The translations under genes and the position numbers were made by a program. Shown piece by piece: positions 34,318 to 42,509 of a stretch of 49,609 nucleotides of DNA (position 1 is the stretch's first letter; every line of letters starts with the position of its first letter). Source of the stretch: an uncultured Muribaculaceae bacterium. GTDB taxonomy: Bacteria > Bacteroidota > Bacteroidia > Bacteroidales > Muribaculaceae. Location of the stretch: the NCBI GenBank assembly GCA_910587355.1, contig CAJUKF010000017.1:1-49609 (forward strand), in the 5' to 3' direction. The notes under the pieces were generated by a model. The model had not been told where the DNA came from. It saw nothing but the letters and a program-made list of their open reading frames with translations, and searched no databases.

Positions 34318-35064
34318 ATGTTCCGTAATCTTTTCTCAAACATTCCGCCGGTAGTAAAGAATCTGCTGATACTCAATGTGCTCATATGGCTTGCCATGAG
34401 CATTGTGCCTGCGCTTGACCATACGCTCAACAAGTATCTGGCTCTTTATTACTTCAGTTCCCCGGCGTTCCAGCCCCTTCAGCTGTTCACATACATGTTC
34501 CTGCATGGCAACTTCATGCATCTGTTTTTCAACATGTTCGCCCTGCTGATGTTCGGCCGCACAATCGAACTTGCCATGGGTTCGGCGCGATTCCTTTTCT
34601 ACTACGTGACATGCGGCATCTGCGCCGGCCTCGTACAGATGGCTGTCTTCGCCATTTATATCCACAATCTTGAAGGACTGCTTCCGGCAGATGTATGCCA
34701 GCAGGTCGCTCTCGACGGCTGGTCGCTGCTACAGAGGGGATATAACTACTCCGACCCCGACTGCGCAATGCTTAACGCCCTTATAAACACTCCTATGGTA
34801 GGCGCTTCGGGTGCAATCTACGGCGTGCTGCTTGCATTCGGCTTCCTGTTCCCCAATGTGCCGGTATATCTGTTCTTCATTCCTGTAGGCATCAAAGCCA
34901 AGTGGCTTATCATCGGCTACTTCTGCCTCGAATTCTTCTACGGCATATCAGGTTCGGCCGACGGCGTGGCACACTTCGCACACCTCGGAGGCATGATATT
35001 CGGCTTCCTCATGCTGCTCTACTGGAAGAAAAAAGGTGTGTTCAACAACCGCTGGTTCTTCTGA
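34318..35064 (+). CDS. Rhomboid-family intramembrane serine protease
   Basis: A 248-residue protein with six to seven membrane segments. The catalytic dyad is visible: Ser164 in VGASGAIYG (GxSG) and His222 in HFAHLGGMIFG. The upstream HGNFMHLFFNM matches the L1-TM2 region of rhomboids. It cleaves membrane proteins within the bilayer; the substrate is unknown. It lies between ychF and an EEP-family gene on one transcript, with a gap of only 3 nt to the latter. Confidence 0.95.
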   Translation: MFRNLFSNIPPVVKNLLILNVLIWLAMSIVPALDHTLNKYLALYYFSSPAFQPLQLFTYMFLHGNFMHLFFNMFALLMFGRTIELAMGSARFLFYYVTCGICAGLVQMAVFAIYIHNLEGLLPADVCQQVALDGWSLLQRGYNYSDPDCAMLNALINTPMVGASGAIYGVLLAFGFLFPNVPVYLFFIPVGIKAKWLIIGYFCLEFFYGISGSADGVAHFAHLGGMIFGFLMLLYWKKKGVFNNRWFF

Positions 35065-35067
35065 CAG

Positions 35068-36213
35068 ATGGCCAGAAGCGACACAAACGGAAAAGAAACC
35101 CGGCGGCGCAAATCTGCCGGATTTCGTATTCTGTACATACTTTTCATATTGCTTGACCTCGCGGCCGGCTGCGTCCTTGCGGTGACCGGCTATGCCGGTT
35201 ACGTATCGCCTCTGAAGCACGGCGGACTCTGGGGCGTGCTTCCGCTCGGATTCGGCTACGCCTTCTGGCTCTGCATCGCACTGCTCGTCCTTCAGCTGCT
35301 GTTTTACCGCCGCGGAGCGCTCGTGCTTGCCATACTTATGCTATGCAGCGCCGGACCTGTCCTCACTTTCTTCCCCGTCAATGCAGGTACTTCCGAAATA
35401 CCGCATGGCTCCGAAAGTTTCACATTCCTGACCTATAATGTCCACAACTTTGTAGAACCGGGTCAGACCGAATCTACCGACACCATGCACAACGAGCAGG
35501 TGGAGTACATCCTCAAGACAGACGCCGACATAGTATGCCTCCAGGAAGCCACATGGATAGGTACTTTTCGGCCAAAATATCTGGCATGGAACCAGCGCGA
35601 AAAGCTCTTTGAAAATTATCCCTATGTTTATGTCGACGGTGCAGAACTTGCCGTGCTCTCCAAATTCCCGGTCGAAGCCAAGCATCTCGACGCCTCATCA
35701 AATTTCAAAAGCGGTCATGTGATATGTCTGCATGTCACACTTCCTTCAAGTCGGATTATTACAGTATTCGATGTGCATCTCCAGTCGATGCGCCTCCTCA
35801 ATGAAGACCGTGAAGTATACATGCAGATGACCGAACTGCATCGTCCGCATATCCACGATATAAAGAACAAACTGTTCGACAAACTTTCAGAGGCTGCTAT
35901 CAACCGTGCATATCAGGCTCAGCAGCTTATGCGGTATATAAGACTCTACGGAGGGCCCGACGTAATACTCTCGGGCGACTTCAACGACGTTCCGGGCTGT
36001 TATACTATCCACAAGCTTGACGAGGCCGGTTTCAGAAGCGTATATCCCGAAGTCGGATTCGGACCGCTGATTACGTTCAACGACTGGCGACTGTATTTCT
36101 GCATCGACCATACACTCTACAGAGGCGCTATCACGCCTGTGAAAATGGAAAAAGGCTCTATCAAAGCCTCAGACCACTATCCGCTGAAAACAACATTTTA
36201 CATTAAGAACTGA
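35068..36213 (+). CDS. Endonuclease/exonuclease/phosphatase-family membrane protein
   Basis: A 381-residue protein with three membrane segments in the first 105 residues, then an EEP domain facing out. Catalytic motifs: TYNVHNF, ADIVCLQEATW (metal-binding Glu), FDVHLQS, ILSGDFNDVP (Asp and Asn) and the terminal KASDHYPL (Asp-His). EEP enzymes cut phosphodiester bonds in nucleic acids, phospholipids or inositol phosphates; the substrate here is unknown. A similar arrangement beside rhomboid genes is common in Bacteroidales. Confidence 0.92.
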   Translation: MARSDTNGKETRRRKSAGFRILYILFILLDLAAGCVLAVTGYAGYVSPLKHGGLWGVLPLGFGYAFWLCIALLVLQLLFYRRGALVLAILMLCSAGPVLTFFPVNAGTSEIPHGSESFTFLTYNVHNFVEPGQTESTDTMHNEQVEYILKTDADIVCLQEATWIGTFRPKYLAWNQREKLFENYPYVYVDGAELAVLSKFPVEAKHLDASSNFKSGHVICLHVTLPSSRIITVFDVHLQSMRLLNEDREVYMQMTELHRPHIHDIKNKLFDKLSEAAINRAYQAQQLMRYIRLYGGPDVILSGDFNDVPGCYTIHKLDEAGFRSVYPEVGFGPLITFNDWRLYFCIDHTLYRGAITPVKMEKGSIKASDHYPLKTTFYIKN

Positions 36214-36214
36214 A

Positions 36215-36243
36215 AAAACCGGACTCATTCAGGGCCCGGTTTT
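36215..36243. terminator. Bidirectional terminator between the EEP gene and the META lipoprotein gene
   Basis: AAAACCGG (36215-36222) pairs with CCGGTTTT (36236-36243), with T or A runs on both sides, between two convergent genes. Confidence 0.75.
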
Positions 36244-36265
36244 CAATTCTAATCGGTATGTAAGA

Positions 36266-37051
36266 TTATTTCTTGCTTATAATCATCAGTATGTCACCCT
36301 CAGCGTTATAAAAAGCGTACGACCCGTCATCAACAAGACCGAACGATTTTACATTTGGGAGCATAGCCTTCACGGCATCTTCGACCGTCATATCGGGACA
36401 TGCCATCATTGTGGCCGCACCGGGTTCAAAACTGAAATCGGTATACGAACTTGTATACTGCCCCGTAACATTATTGCAACCTGTAGTAAAAGCGTAGGTG
36501 CGGGCAGTGCCATCGAACGAAACAGTAGCGGCATCCTCTCCATCTGCGTTAAGCTTATCCGCAGCACCTTCGAGGTCAGTAATTTTCCATGTGCCGTTCA
36601 GGTCGGCTGCCGATATATCGTTCTGAGCCTTTTCGAGAGTGATGAGATTCTTGCCGTCCGATGATATGAGTTCAATGCGTCCGTCTTTACCCTGCTTGTA
36701 GCCTTTCACAGAGTTGAGGGCCTCAATCACACTTTGCTCCGTAGCCATATCGGGACATGCCATGCGCGTCGATGCGATTTGCGACATTTCAAGTTCCCCT
36801 GCCGGAAGATTTGTGGCGAATGATGCCATTATGCGGTTGCAGCCTGCAAATCCGCTGATACTGCCGTTTACTACGTCGAAGCCAACATAAGGGGTATCAT
36901 CGGCTGAAGTGACAGTAAGTGGTTTGCCGTTTACATCCACAATATTCCATTTCCCTGCCAGTGTACTGAGTTCCACAGGCTTACTGGAGCTGCATGAACC
37001 CATAGCAAGCAGGGCAAAAGCAGCTGAAGCGATAATCATAGAGTGTTTCAT
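36266..37051 (-). CDS. Lipoprotein with two tandem META (HslJ-like) domains
   Basis: A 261-residue lipoprotein (lipobox MGSCSSS). Two META domains follow one another: residues about 28-140 (LAGKWNIVDVNGKPL, ISGFAGCNRIMASF, ASTRMACPDM) and about 147-261 (LNGTWKITDLEGAADKL, YAFTTGCNNVTGQY, ATMMACPDMTVEDA). Each keeps the GCN and MACPDM blocks. HslJ-type proteins are linked to stress or novobiocin tolerance in other bacteria; the role here is not known. The ATG at 37051 starts the signal peptide. Confidence 0.9.
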   Translation of the reverse strand: MKHSMIIASAAFALLAMGSCSSSKPVELSTLAGKWNIVDVNGKPLTVTSADDTPYVGFDVVNGSISGFAGCNRIMASFATNLPAGELEMSQIASTRMACPDMATEQSVIEALNSVKGYKQGKDGRIELISSDGKNLITLEKAQNDISAADLNGTWKITDLEGAADKLNADGEDAATVSFDGTARTYAFTTGCNNVTGQYTSSYTDFSFEPGAATMMACPDMTVEDAVKAMLPNVKSFGLVDDGSYAFYNAEGDILMIISKK

Positions 37052-37312
37052 ATATGTCTGAACTATTATGTGATTATCTGAATAACGAAAAAATACTCCC
37101 TATTGTTGTAAAATCCTTCAAAAATAGGTGATACAGCATTAATGCTCTCAAAAAAATATATCTGAATGACACGAAACTTGCCGATACCGGCAAGTTTTAG
37201 TATAGTTGCGTTATAATACTAACACAATTCTTGCCGATAGAATGCAATATATTTCAGTAAGAGTGTCATTAATTGCCCTCCTACATACGTCTTGAAATCA
37301 GAAGAAAATCAC

Positions 37313-37320
37313 TAACTTTG
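37313..37320 (+). promoter_or_regulatory. -7 promoter element abutting the aminotransferase-DapF fusion gene
   Basis: TAACTTTG, full match, ends 4 nt before the ATG at 37325. Initiation at the usual distance would fall on or next to the start codon, which predicts a leaderless mRNA. Confidence 0.6.
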
Positions 37321-37324
37321 TGAC

Positions 37325-39415
37325 ATGAACCACGAAGAGTACAATTTCGACTGTGTCGTTGACCGTCATCATACCTGTGCCACAAAGTTTGAAGAAATGG
37401 ATGCCAAATTCGGGCGTCATGACCTCTTGCCGTTCTGGATTGCCGACATGGACTTTCCGGCCCCTCCGTGTATCATTGAAGCCTTACGCAACCGCCTGAA
37501 TCATACCGTACTGGGCTACACCACTCCTCCGGCCGAATTCTGGCAAAGCATCACCGGATGGCTTAAACGACGGCATAACTGGACTGTTGACGAAAGCGAA
37601 ATAACTTTTATGCCCGGTCTGAAAAAAGGACTGAGCCTCTGCATAAACTACTTCACCTCTCCCGGCGACAAGGTTGTGATACAGCCTCCGGTATATCATT
37701 CGTTCCATACCGTCATCGAAGGCAATAACCGTCGGGTCGTTACCAATCCGTTAAAACTCGGTGCGGACGGCAGGTACTCAATGGACCTTGAAGACCTTGA
37801 AAGACTTGCCGAGCACGAAAAACCGGCTATGATGCTGGTATGCAATCCTCACAACCCCATAGGCCTGCAGTGGGATGCCGACACACTCCGCCGGGTGGCT
37901 GAAATATGCCACAGACACGGCATTGTACTCGTTTCTGATGAAATCTATGCCGACATGATGCTTGCAGGACGCCGTCATATACCCACCGCTTCGGTATCAC
38001 GACTCGCAGAAGAAATCACCGTCACGTTGGGAGCTCCGTCAAAAACATTCAACATACCCGGAATTGTGAGCGCGTGGGCCATAGTAAAATCGGAAAAAAT
38101 GAGGCAGCCATTTTTCGACTGGCTGTCGGCAAGCGAATTCAATGCTCCCCCAATTGCCGCCATGGTCGCCACCGAAGCCGCATACAATCACGGTGAGGAA
38201 TGGCTCAATCAGGTGCTCCGCTATCTGCAGTCTAATGTCGACTATGCGCGCAAGTTCTTCGACAGCGAACTACCGCAGATAAGAATGTTCACACCAGAGG
38301 CATCGTTCGCAATATGGCTCGATTTCCGTAAGTTAGGTCTTACAGAGCCAGAACTTGTCGACACATTGCTGGGCCGCGCACGCCTTGCATTGAGCGAGGG
38401 CTGTACTTTCGGTGAAGAAGGCACAGGCTTCATGCGCATGAACATAGGCGTACCACGATGCGTACTCACCGAAGGCCTCACACGTCTTCGCGACGCTCTG
38501 TGCGCCTTGCCCGACACCCATATCAGGCAAAACACCATATCACAGGGACAAATTTCTTTCGTCAAGATGCATGGTCTGGGCAATGACTTCGTTTATGTCG
38601 ACTGCCTCAAACGCGACATAGAACATCTGTCAGAGCTCGCCATAGAAATGAGCCGCCGTCCTACAGGCATAGGTTCCGACGGCATAATCGCCATTCTCCC
38701 AAGCCGGAAGGCCGACTGCCGGATGCGCATATTCAATGCCGATGGCTCGGAGGCCCAGATGTGCGGCAACGGCATCCGATGTGTGGCTAAATATATCTTC
38801 GACAATAAAATCGTTGCTAAAAACCGCATCACCGTCGAGACTCTCAGCGGACTCAAAATAGTGGAAATACATGCCGGAATCGACGGCCTCACCGACACAG
38901 TGACTGTCGATATGGGTGTCCCCAAGTTCATTCCGTCCGAAATACCGGTGAATTTCGACGGCGAACGGATGATAGAAGAGGCCGTCACTGTCGGAGATGC
39001 CGATTTGACAATCACTGCAGTCTCAATGGGTAATCCCCACGGCGTGGTCTTTGTCGACAATTTTGATGGAGACATCGTGGGTACACTCGGTCCGCAACTC
39101 GAGACACATGCCATATGGCCCGAAAAGGCCAATATCGAATTTGTACGTGTCGACGCACCCGACACCTTGTCGATGCGCGCATGGGAGCGCGGTGCCGGCG
39201 AAACCATGGCATGCGGCACAGGCGCATGTGCGGCAGCCGCCGCAGCCGTTGCTACAGGACGCGCGCAGTGGCCGCTCACAGTGCGTCTGATTGGAGGCAA
39301 CCTCCATATCGACTGCGACAGCGCCACCGGCCATATACTCATGACAGGCCCCGCCGTCACCGTCTACACGGGCACATACTACCCTTCCGCCGCAACGGAT
39401 ACACAGGAAATCTGA
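37325..39415 (+). CDS. dapF: Fusion of a MalY/PatB-type PLP enzyme with diaminopimelate epimerase
   Basis: One uninterrupted frame of 696 residues. Residues 1 to about 395 are a fold-I PLP enzyme of the MalY/PatB branch: LLPFWIADMDFPAPP, HNPIGLQW, SDEIYADMML, and the PLP lysine in APSKTFNIPG (Lys240). Members are cystathionine beta-lyases or aminotransferases. From about 405 the protein is a complete DapF (SFVKMHGLGNDFVYVD), with both catalytic cysteines in AQMCGNGIRC (Cys480) and MACGTGAC (Cys630); it interconverts LL- and meso-diaminopimelate. A linker of about 10 residues joins the halves. The fusion hints that the PLP half acts on a DAP-pathway intermediate, which is inference. The symbol refers to the C-terminal half only. 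Confidence 0.93.
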   Translation: MNHEEYNFDCVVDRHHTCATKFEEMDAKFGRHDLLPFWIADMDFPAPPCIIEALRNRLNHTVLGYTTPPAEFWQSITGWLKRRHNWTVDESEITFMPGLKKGLSLCINYFTSPGDKVVIQPPVYHSFHTVIEGNNRRVVTNPLKLGADGRYSMDLEDLERLAEHEKPAMMLVCNPHNPIGLQWDADTLRRVAEICHRHGIVLVSDEIYADMMLAGRRHIPTASVSRLAEEITVTLGAPSKTFNIPGIVSAWAIVKSEKMRQPFFDWLSASEFNAPPIAAMVATEAAYNHGEEWLNQVLRYLQSNVDYARKFFDSELPQIRMFTPEASFAIWLDFRKLGLTEPELVDTLLGRARLALSEGCTFGEEGTGFMRMNIGVPRCVLTEGLTRLRDALCALPDTHIRQNTISQGQISFVKMHGLGNDFVYVDCLKRDIEHLSELAIEMSRRPTGIGSDGIIAILPSRKADCRMRIFNADGSEAQMCGNGIRCVAKYIFDNKIVAKNRITVETLSGLKIVEIHAGIDGLTDTVTVDMGVPKFIPSEIPVNFDGERMIEEAVTVGDADLTITAVSMGNPHGVVFVDNFDGDIVGTLGPQLETHAIWPEKANIEFVRVDAPDTLSMRAWERGAGETMACGTGACAAAAAAVATGRAQWPLTVRLIGGNLHIDCDSATGHILMTGPAVTVYTGTYYPSAATDTQEI

Positions 39416-39459
39416 CAGAGTGCCGTATCTTCTGTATTTCACAGAAGTTTAAAAATGCT

Positions 39460-39467
39460 TAACTTTG
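39460..39467 (+). promoter_or_regulatory. -7 promoter element abutting the His-rich small protein gene
   Basis: TAACTTTG, full match, ends 4 nt before the GTG at 39472. This is the second case in the window of a box placed so that the mRNA would begin at the start codon. Confidence 0.55.
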
Positions 39468-39471
39468 CAGC

Positions 39472-39813
39472 GTGAAAAACAGCGCGCTAAGGATATTCGC
39501 CGTCTTTCTGACATTTATATTCATGAACTTCGTGTTTATGAATACTGCTTTCGTACACACGCACTTTTTGTCCGACGGTAGTGCCGTAAGCCACTCGCAC
39601 CCTTATCTGCCCTCATCCCATCACAGTCATTCTGAAGCTTCTTTATTGAGCATAGCCCAGTACAATGCCGATGCTGCAACCATGGACGGCTCGGCTTACT
39701 ATGGCCACACCTTCTTCAAAACCGGCTGGAAAGACTGCTCCTGCGATGTCATTGTTCGCTTTATAAAGATAAATGTTATAAACAAGGCTCTCCGCGGACC
39801 GCCTGTACTCTGA
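39472..39813 (+). CDS. His-rich small exported protein upstream of a TonB receptor
   Basis: A 113-residue protein starting at a GTG: a hydrophobic signal or anchor segment (about 6-27), then a His-rich stretch (HTHFLSDG, SHSHPYLPSSHHSHS) and a C-terminal part with CSC and the closing ALRGPPVL. Small His-rich proteins of this type occur just upstream of TonB receptors in Bacteroidota, and the cluster of histidines suggests metal binding at the periplasmic side. Metal identity is unknown. The TonB receptor follows after 65 nt, and the two are probably co-transcribed. Confidence 0.75.
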   Translation: MKNSALRIFAVFLTFIFMNFVFMNTAFVHTHFLSDGSAVSHSHPYLPSSHHSHSEASLLSIAQYNADAATMDGSAYYGHTFFKTGWKDCSCDVIVRFIKINVINKALRGPPVL

Positions 39814-39878
39814 AAACATATTATATTTCAGATATTTTTCGGTCTCTGCGGCCATTTCCTTACTTAACATTTATCATT

Positions 39879-42197
39879 ATGCAACCTCTTAAATATATTT
39901 TAGGGGCGGTTGTCTCTGTGCTTGTGTCGTGCATGAGTGTCTCCGCCTCCCGGCCCGAATCTGTTGTTTCCGATGCCAACATAGGCGGCCACGTAGTGGA
40001 TGCCGAAACCGGCGAACACATGCCCTACTATCTCGTGAAAATCCTCGGCACCAAGCTTGCCACAATGACCGATGGCTCCGGACACTATATCTTCCGCGAC
40101 CTCGCTCCCGGTGAGTACACACTTGAGGCCTCCCTTATCGGCTATACTACCAAGACTATAAAAGTAAATGTAAAACGCGGCGAGACCGTTGAAGCCAATT
40201 TCGATGTAGAACCCGACGCATTCATGCTCGACCAGGTTGTGGTCACCTCATCGAAGAGTGAAATCAAACGTCGCGAAAGTCCGGCGCTTGTAAGCGTGAT
40301 TACAGGAAAAATATTCGACCGCGTCGGAGCCTGCTCGCTTGCCGACGGCCTCAACTTCCAGCCGGGTGTGAGAGTGGAAAATGACTGTCAGAACTGTGGA
40401 TTCACACAGGTGCGCATCAACGGTCTCGACGGTCACTACTCACAGATTCTCATGAACTCGCGCCCGGTGTTCTCGGCACTGACCGGAGTATACGGCCTCG
40501 AACAGATTCCTGCAAATATGATTGACCGCGTGGAAGTGATGAGAGGAGGAGGCTCAGCGCTGTTCGGTTCTTCGGCCATTGGCGGCACCATCAACATCAT
40601 CACCAAAGACCCGATGGTCAACTCGGCCCGAATCTCGCACACGCTCTCTTCAATCGGACTCTCGGGCGCACTCGACAACAACACCACAGTGAATGCGTCT
40701 GTTGTTACCGACAACAATAAGGCCGGCATCTTCATCTTCGGTCAGTCGCGATACCGCGACGGCTATGACCACGATGACGATGGATTCACCGAAGTGGCGC
40801 AACTCAAATCTCAGACCGTCGGCGCACGCGCATTCCTGCGCCCATCGGAAATATCGCGTCTGTCGCTCGAATATCATAACACACATGAATACCGACGAGG
40901 CGGTGACAACCTCGACGAACCGGCTCACATGGCCATGGTAGCCGAACAGACCGACCACAATATCCATACGGTAGAGGCGACATTCGACATATGGCCCTGC
41001 AATCACCGCGACCACCTGTCGGTCTTCAGTGCCGTGCAGAGCACACGCCGTCAGAGCTATTATGGCTCGAATATGGACCCGGATGCTTATGGACGTACCG
41101 GCGATGTGGTAGTCACTGCAGGCTCGCAATGGACACATCCCTTCGAAAAACTGATTTTCATGCCCTCGGAGTTCATAGCCGGACTTGAATATTCCTACAA
41201 CCGGCTGCATGATGTCACAATCGGCTACGACCACAACGTACTGCAGAAAGTAAACATCTACAGCGGATATCTGCAGAACGAATGGCGCAACAAGCAGTGG
41301 GGATTCCTTGTTGGTGCTCGTGTCGACAAACATTCGCTTATCCACAATGCCATAATCTCACCTCGTGCCAATCTGCGCTTCAATCCCAGCAACAACTTCA
41401 ATTTCCGCCTGTCGTATTCCACCGGTTTCCGTTCCCCACAGGCTTACGATGAAGACTTCCACGTGGCTATAGTCGGAGGCGAGCGAGTTGTAACGGTTCT
41501 CGCACCCGGTCTCAAACAGGAAAGTTCGCAGAGTGTCAGCGCCTCGGCCGACATCTATCACCGCTTCGGAAATGTCCAGACCAATCTGCTTGTCGAAGGT
41601 TTCTTCACCGATTTGAGAGATGTGTTCGCCTTGCGTCAGCTCGACGAACCAGATGCAGCAGGAAATGCCGTGCTTGAGCGATACAACGGTTCCGGAGCCC
41701 GTGTAATGGGCCTTAATGTGGAAGCCAAAGCATTCTTTTCGAGTCATTTCGATGTGCAGGGAGGCATTACCTGGCAGCGTAGCCGCTATAAAAAGCCGGA
41801 AGTATGGAGCGACAATCCCGATGTGCCGGCGGTGAAACGGATGTTCCGCACCCCGGATTTATACGGTTATTTTACCGCCAACTGGGAAATCACCCACAGA
41901 CTGAAAGCTGCCATTACCGGCACCTATACGGGACAAATGCTTGTACAGCATCTGGCCGGCTCGGGCACGCCGACAGACGTGGCTGTAGAGACTCCCGATT
42001 TCTTCGATGCCTCGGTCAAGCTCACTTATTCCTTCAAGGTGCTTAACCGCGTATCTCTTGATGTATCGGCAGGAATCAGCAACATATTCAATTCCTATCA
42101 GAACGATTTCGACAAAGGAGTCGACCGCGACTCAGGATATATCTACGGTCCCTCGCTCCCGAGGAGTGCGAACGTAGGCATCTCGTTCTCTATCTGA
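39879..42197 (+). CDS. TonB-dependent outer-membrane receptor, probable metal or metallophore uptake
   Basis: A 772-residue receptor: signal peptide (1-24), carboxypeptidase-regulatory-like domain (about 35-112, IGGHVVDAETGEHMPYYLV), plug domain (VVVTSSKSEIKRRESPALVSV, GGGSALFGSSAIGGTINI) and a 22-strand barrel ending in VGISFSI. At 775 residues it is a classic siderophore/metal-type receptor rather than a SusC. Inside the plug it carries CQNCG (Cys170, Cys173), a CxxC pair unusual for the family at large. Together with the His-rich protein upstream this favours metal uptake, but a substrate cannot be named. Confidence 0.9.
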   Translation: MQPLKYILGAVVSVLVSCMSVSASRPESVVSDANIGGHVVDAETGEHMPYYLVKILGTKLATMTDGSGHYIFRDLAPGEYTLEASLIGYTTKTIKVNVKRGETVEANFDVEPDAFMLDQVVVTSSKSEIKRRESPALVSVITGKIFDRVGACSLADGLNFQPGVRVENDCQNCGFTQVRINGLDGHYSQILMNSRPVFSALTGVYGLEQIPANMIDRVEVMRGGGSALFGSSAIGGTINIITKDPMVNSARISHTLSSIGLSGALDNNTTVNASVVTDNNKAGIFIFGQSRYRDGYDHDDDGFTEVAQLKSQTVGARAFLRPSEISRLSLEYHNTHEYRRGGDNLDEPAHMAMVAEQTDHNIHTVEATFDIWPCNHRDHLSVFSAVQSTRRQSYYGSNMDPDAYGRTGDVVVTAGSQWTHPFEKLIFMPSEFIAGLEYSYNRLHDVTIGYDHNVLQKVNIYSGYLQNEWRNKQWGFLVGARVDKHSLIHNAIISPRANLRFNPSNNFNFRLSYSTGFRSPQAYDEDFHVAIVGGERVVTVLAPGLKQESSQSVSASADIYHRFGNVQTNLLVEGFFTDLRDVFALRQLDEPDAAGNAVLERYNGSGARVMGLNVEAKAFFSSHFDVQGGITWQRSRYKKPEVWSDNPDVPAVKRMFRTPDLYGYFTANWEITHRLKAAITGTYTGQMLVQHLAGSGTPTDVAVETPDFFDASVKLTYSFKVLNRVSLDVSAGISNIFNSYQNDFDKGVDRDSGYIYGPSLPRSANVGISFSI

Positions 42198-42340
42198 TAA
42201 AAGTTTCCGCCTCGGAAGACTATACTCTTATTATATATAGGATTAAAATTGCCAATCGTGGTTGAATCTGCGATTTCAGGTGTTTCTTCAAAGGAAATGA
42301 AAAAACGGGCCGTGCCGCTTGCCGTTCACTGTATTTAAAG

Positions 42341-42348
42341 TATCTTTG
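42341..42348 (+). promoter_or_regulatory. -7 promoter element of the plus-strand ncRNA candidate
   Basis: TATCTTTG, full match, followed by no open frame but by a compact hairpin-rich segment and an intrinsic terminator about 140 nt later. Confidence 0.6.
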
Positions 42349-42352
42349 TAAT

Positions 42353-42509
42353 TGACTCGGAGATGTGGGACCGGAACGAGCCGCCGCCCACCTTGTGAGG
42401 AATCTGCCTTTGGCATACTTCGTGGCCGGGAGAAATTTCCGTGTAGGAAACCGAGAGAGCTGGTAAGTTCGTGAGTCCAGCGTTTAGCCGTCCTTTCGGG
42501 CGGCTTTTT
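42353..42509 (+). ncRNA. Candidate structured non-coding RNA, about 157 nt
   Basis: The unit is bounded by a consensus -7 box (42341-42348) and an intrinsic terminator. Complementary segments: GACTC 42354-42358 with GAGTC 42473-42477 as a possible closing stem; GTGGG 42365-42369 with CCCAC 42387-42391; TGCC 42405-42408 with GGCA 42412-42415; TTTCC 42436-42440 with GGAAA 42446-42450; and CTGG 42460-42463 with CCAG 42477-42480 as an alternative to the first. No open frame. SRP RNA, tmRNA and RNase P cores are not seen. A 6S-type or Bacteroidales-1 RNA is possible. Confidence 0.6.
42486..42509 (+). terminator. Intrinsic terminator of the plus-strand ncRNA candidate
   Basis: AGCCGTCC (42486-42493) pairs with GGGCGGCT (42498-42505), loop TTTC, then TTTTT. 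The T-run overlaps the stop codon of the minus-strand remnant at 42508-42510. Confidence 0.85.

Noticed and set aside
38593..39360. Long open frame (255 codons) antisense to the dapF half of the fusion
   Set aside because: It lies wholly inside a well-conserved gene. Its translation is a low-complexity Ser/Arg/Pro mix with no motif.
37325..39415. Two separate genes misjoined by a sequencing error
   Set aside because: The frame is continuous from the first domain through a plausible linker to the second. No start codon or promoter precedes the DapF part, and no stop falls between them.
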